IMG/VR virus record: IMGVR_UViG_3300007770_001286
Location: 1 to 59,138 of that record
Length of the DNA stretch: 59,138 bases
Origin: a virus
Direction: 5' to 3' (one strand)
Part shown: piece after piece, positions 57,482-59,138 of the stretch
Layout: each line of letters starts with the position of its first letter
Numbering within the stretch: position 1 is the stretch's first letter
Notes under the pieces: model-generated
Databases searched by the model: none
Told to the model about the DNA's origin: nothing
The model's input: only the letters and a program-made list of their open reading frames with translations
Made by a program: the position numbers and the translations under genes

Positions 57482-58366
57482 GTGAACGAACATAAATTAC
57501 TTCACGCTGTGTTAAGAAGATTGGCAACTTATCAAAAGATAGATGAATGTATTATCGTCGCCGGTGAGGCTGACGGTAAGCACGTTCTTGCGAAGTCTCG
57601 AGACAGGAATTATCATGCAAGAGTCGAGATAATTCGAGACCTTTTAGACGATGGCACAGAAATCGTTTATTTTGAAGATTTAGATACGGGATATGCTGAG
57701 GGAATGAATTCTCACGGCCTTGGCGTCATTAACTCCGCTCTTTCAATTTCAGATGATGAAAAAGCTATTAAAGACAAAACAAAGGGGAAGGTCTCCTCTG
57801 ACGACGGTCCTAGAATGATAAATGCATTGCAGTTTCAAGACATAGATGAAGCTATAAAATCTCTTGTCGGCTTTATGGGCGGTATTAAGGGACATACATT
57901 CGTAGGTAACCCTACATCTTTGTATAGCATTGAAATGTCTTCTGAGCACACACCAGTTATTAACAAATTAGATCCCACGACTGGGTATGATGTGCGCACA
58001 AATCATGGTCAAGAGCACGATGGTGCTGGATATTCCCCAGACCGGCGCCCAGAAGACTACATGTCGTCGAAAATTAGGAAAGCTCAAGCCGAAGTGGAGT
58101 TAGCGGATATCAGTGACTTCGAAGAAATCGCTCCGGCGCTAGCTCAGCAGCATCTTGAGCCAGAGTCTAATAACAACATGCTTCGCCGTACAATTCCAGA
58201 TACAGGGATGATGACCACCTCACAGGTGGCAATGCACCTTCCAGACCGTGAGTTTGTTTTCTATTATTTCCCCAGCGAGTGTGATTTTGAAGGAGTTGTT
58301 GACAAAACACCAGATGATCATGAGCCAATAATCAATATTCGTGTTGTAGAGCGACCAGAGAGCTGA
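57482..58366 (+). CDS. Ntn-hydrolase-like protein with cleavable-type leader
   Basis: The 294-residue protein begins with a helix LLHAVLRRLATYQKIDE, then C23. The segment from C23 has the Ntn (acyltransferase / choloylglycine hydrolase-like) pattern: CIIVAGEADGKHVLAKSRDR, VYFEDLDTGYAEGMNSHGLG and later VRTNHGQEHDG. Ntn enzymes need an N-terminal nucleophile, usually exposed by self-cleavage; here I-D-E directly precedes the Cys, matching an L/I-x-E protease site. The C-terminal region ends in acidic and beta segments. The GTG start has GGGG upstream. The substrate is unknown. Confidence 0.6.
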   Translation: MNEHKLLHAVLRRLATYQKIDECIIVAGEADGKHVLAKSRDRNYHARVEIIRDLLDDGTEIVYFEDLDTGYAEGMNSHGLGVINSALSISDDEKAIKDKTKGKVSSDDGPRMINALQFQDIDEAIKSLVGFMGGIKGHTFVGNPTSLYSIEMSSEHTPVINKLDPTTGYDVRTNHGQEHDGAGYSPDRRPEDYMSSKIRKAQAEVELADISDFEEIAPALAQQHLEPESNNNMLRRTIPDTGMMTTSQVAMHLPDREFVFYYFPSECDFEGVVDKTPDDHEPIINIRVVERPES

Positions 58367-58408
58367 TCTGTACAAGCAACACAGTTTTCTTACAATATAG
58401 TTAAGGAT

Positions 58409-59053
58409 ATGCCTATTAAGAGAATCATAGCCTTTGATTTTGATGACACATTGGCTCATACCGTTTCTACGATCGGTATTAGGCGTCTTTTACCTGATGG
58501 TTCTGAAGACCTCGGGTTTGAAGACTTTCTTCTAGACAATAATATTCAATATGTCAGAAAAGATCAGGGATTTTGGTGGTTAGACTCTGCAAATTTTGCA
58601 CTCTTTGAAGATTTGCCGACCCCACAAGGGACCGAAGATGAGATCGACTATTCAGAGACGGCGTCTATAGATATGGAGCTTTCGAAGGGAATTGGGTCAA
58701 TGTTGTCGAAGCTTGCCGAAGCGCAAGCAGACCCAGAGTCCATCGCGCTAGTGGTAACAGCTAGAGCTGGAGAAAAAGCGATGTTTAGCCCCGCGCAGGG
58801 TGCGAACGTTGCGCCCCAGAACAGGGAACAGATCATTCAGTTTTTGAATGATAATGGAATCAGCATATCACCTGATCAGTTACATACAGTGGGTGATATG
58901 GATGGCGAAACGCCCCAAGGAAAAGCATCGGTCCTATCCGGTTACTTAGATCAGCACCAGCCCGAAGAGTTAATTTTTTACGATGATAGTGAAAGAAATG
59001 TCAAAGCAGTTGCTCAACTTTGTAAGCTATATTCCGCAGATGTGAAGATATGA
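58409..59053 (+). CDS. HAD-superfamily phosphatase
   Basis: The 214-residue protein has HAD motif I IIAFDFDDTLAHT (two Asp), motif II-like VVTARAG, a Lys in GKASVL and motif IV IFYDDSERNV. This supports a Mg-dependent phosphatase, possibly on polynucleotide 3' ends as in T4 Pnkp, or on a sugar or nucleotide. There is no kinase domain. AAGGA lies close to the ATG. Confidence 0.85.
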   Translation: MPIKRIIAFDFDDTLAHTVSTIGIRRLLPDGSEDLGFEDFLLDNNIQYVRKDQGFWWLDSANFALFEDLPTPQGTEDEIDYSETASIDMELSKGIGSMLSKLAEAQADPESIALVVTARAGEKAMFSPAQGANVAPQNREQIIQFLNDNGISISPDQLHTVGDMDGETPQGKASVLSGYLDQHQPEELIFYDDSERNVKAVAQLCKLYSADVKI

Positions 59054-59062
59054 GCATATAGA

Positions 59063-59138
59063 GTGTCATATGGTGGTGCTGCGACGCCAGAAACCTGCAA
59101 AGAAGTGATAAAACATCGTGTCCACGAAATACTTATGT
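59063..59138 (+). CDS. Possible gene start, cut by the window edge
   Basis: From a GTG at 59063 a frame stays open to the window end (VSYGGAATPETCKEVIKH...). There is no good ribosome binding site and only 25 codons are visible, so this is weakly supported. Confidence 0.25.
   Translation, partial: MSYGGAATPETCKEVIKHRVHEILM

Noticed and set aside
1-59138. tRNA genes, CRISPR arrays, IS elements and terminal repeats
   Set aside because: Apart from tmRNA, I found no tRNA-like T-arm/anticodon combination in the short gaps, no regular spaced repeats and no transposase. The two window ends share only a few bases, so circularity is not supported.

Overview
The window reads as part of the genome of a large lytic tailed phage, most likely a contractile-tailed myovirus of an aquatic Gram-negative bacterium. 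The evidence is dense gene packing with ATGA/TAATG overlaps, baseplate-type genes at the left edge, a full replication and recombination set, nucleotide metabolism genes, an endolysin and long acidic head-interior-type proteins. No bacterial housekeeping context, tRNA, IS element or CRISPR array was seen. The host and the exact phage lineage cannot be named from this sequence alone.

Layout. 1-4.1 kb: tail/baseplate proteins. 4.1-11.5 kb: replication and recombination (compact family A DNA polymerase core, separate DEDDh exonuclease, gp32-like SSB, UvsX/RecA-like recombinase, FEN nuclease, DnaB-like helicase). 11.5-17.7 kb: class II (B12) ribonucleotide reductase, ClpP-like protease, amidase endolysin, eukaryotic-type glutamine synthetase, hotdog thioesterase, ThyX. 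17.8-21.7 kb: glycosyltransferase-like gene, cytidylyltransferase, MBD4-like DNA glycosylase, dUTPase-like protein, J-domain protein. 21.8-25.4 kb: a second replicative polymerase of the DnaE type. 25.4-32.5 kb: a base and sugar module (dCMP-hydroxymethylase-like ThyA homologue, UDP-galactopyranose mutase, putative glycosyltransferase, dNMP-kinase-like protein, sugar epimerase, cupin, DHH phosphoesterase, MT-A70 methylase, dCMP deaminase). 32.5-44.5 kb: putative virion or head-interior proteins, many with a shared N-terminal helix ending in L-x-E, among them proteins with degenerate superoxide dismutase and pterin-dehydratase folds. 44.5-54.6 kb: nuclease, second FEN, GroEL-like chaperonin, split sigma factor, peptide deformylase, second deaminase, small proteins and a SpoT/MESH1-like HD hydrolase. 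54.6-57.4 kb, minus strand: tmRNA, a Cys-rich protein, an FtsZ/tubulin-like GTPase and a P-loop kinase. 57.5-59.1 kb: Ntn-hydrolase-like protein, HAD phosphatase and an edge fragment.

How the parts may work together. The polymerases, helicase, SSB, recombinase and nucleases could form a largely host-independent replisome. NrdJ, ThyX, dCMP deaminase and dUTPase supply dNTPs. The ThyA-family enzyme carries the residue pattern of dCMP hydroxymethylase and sits beside furanose-sugar genes, so glycosylated hydroxymethylcytosine DNA is a reasonable hypothesis. Its deamination product could be a substrate for the MBD4-like glycosylase. tmRNA (tag ANNNHFEYALAA), ClpP-like protease, GroEL, J-protein and deformylase form a protein quality-control set. 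A sigma factor and a recurring intergenic motif, CATAYTTAR, suggest phage-programmed late transcription.

The strongest candidates for something under-described are the L-x-E leader family, which includes an Ntn-hydrolase whose leader would end exactly before its Cys nucleophile; the FtsZ-like operon led by tmRNA; and the base/sugar module. All functional calls rest on motif reading by eye; no database search was run.
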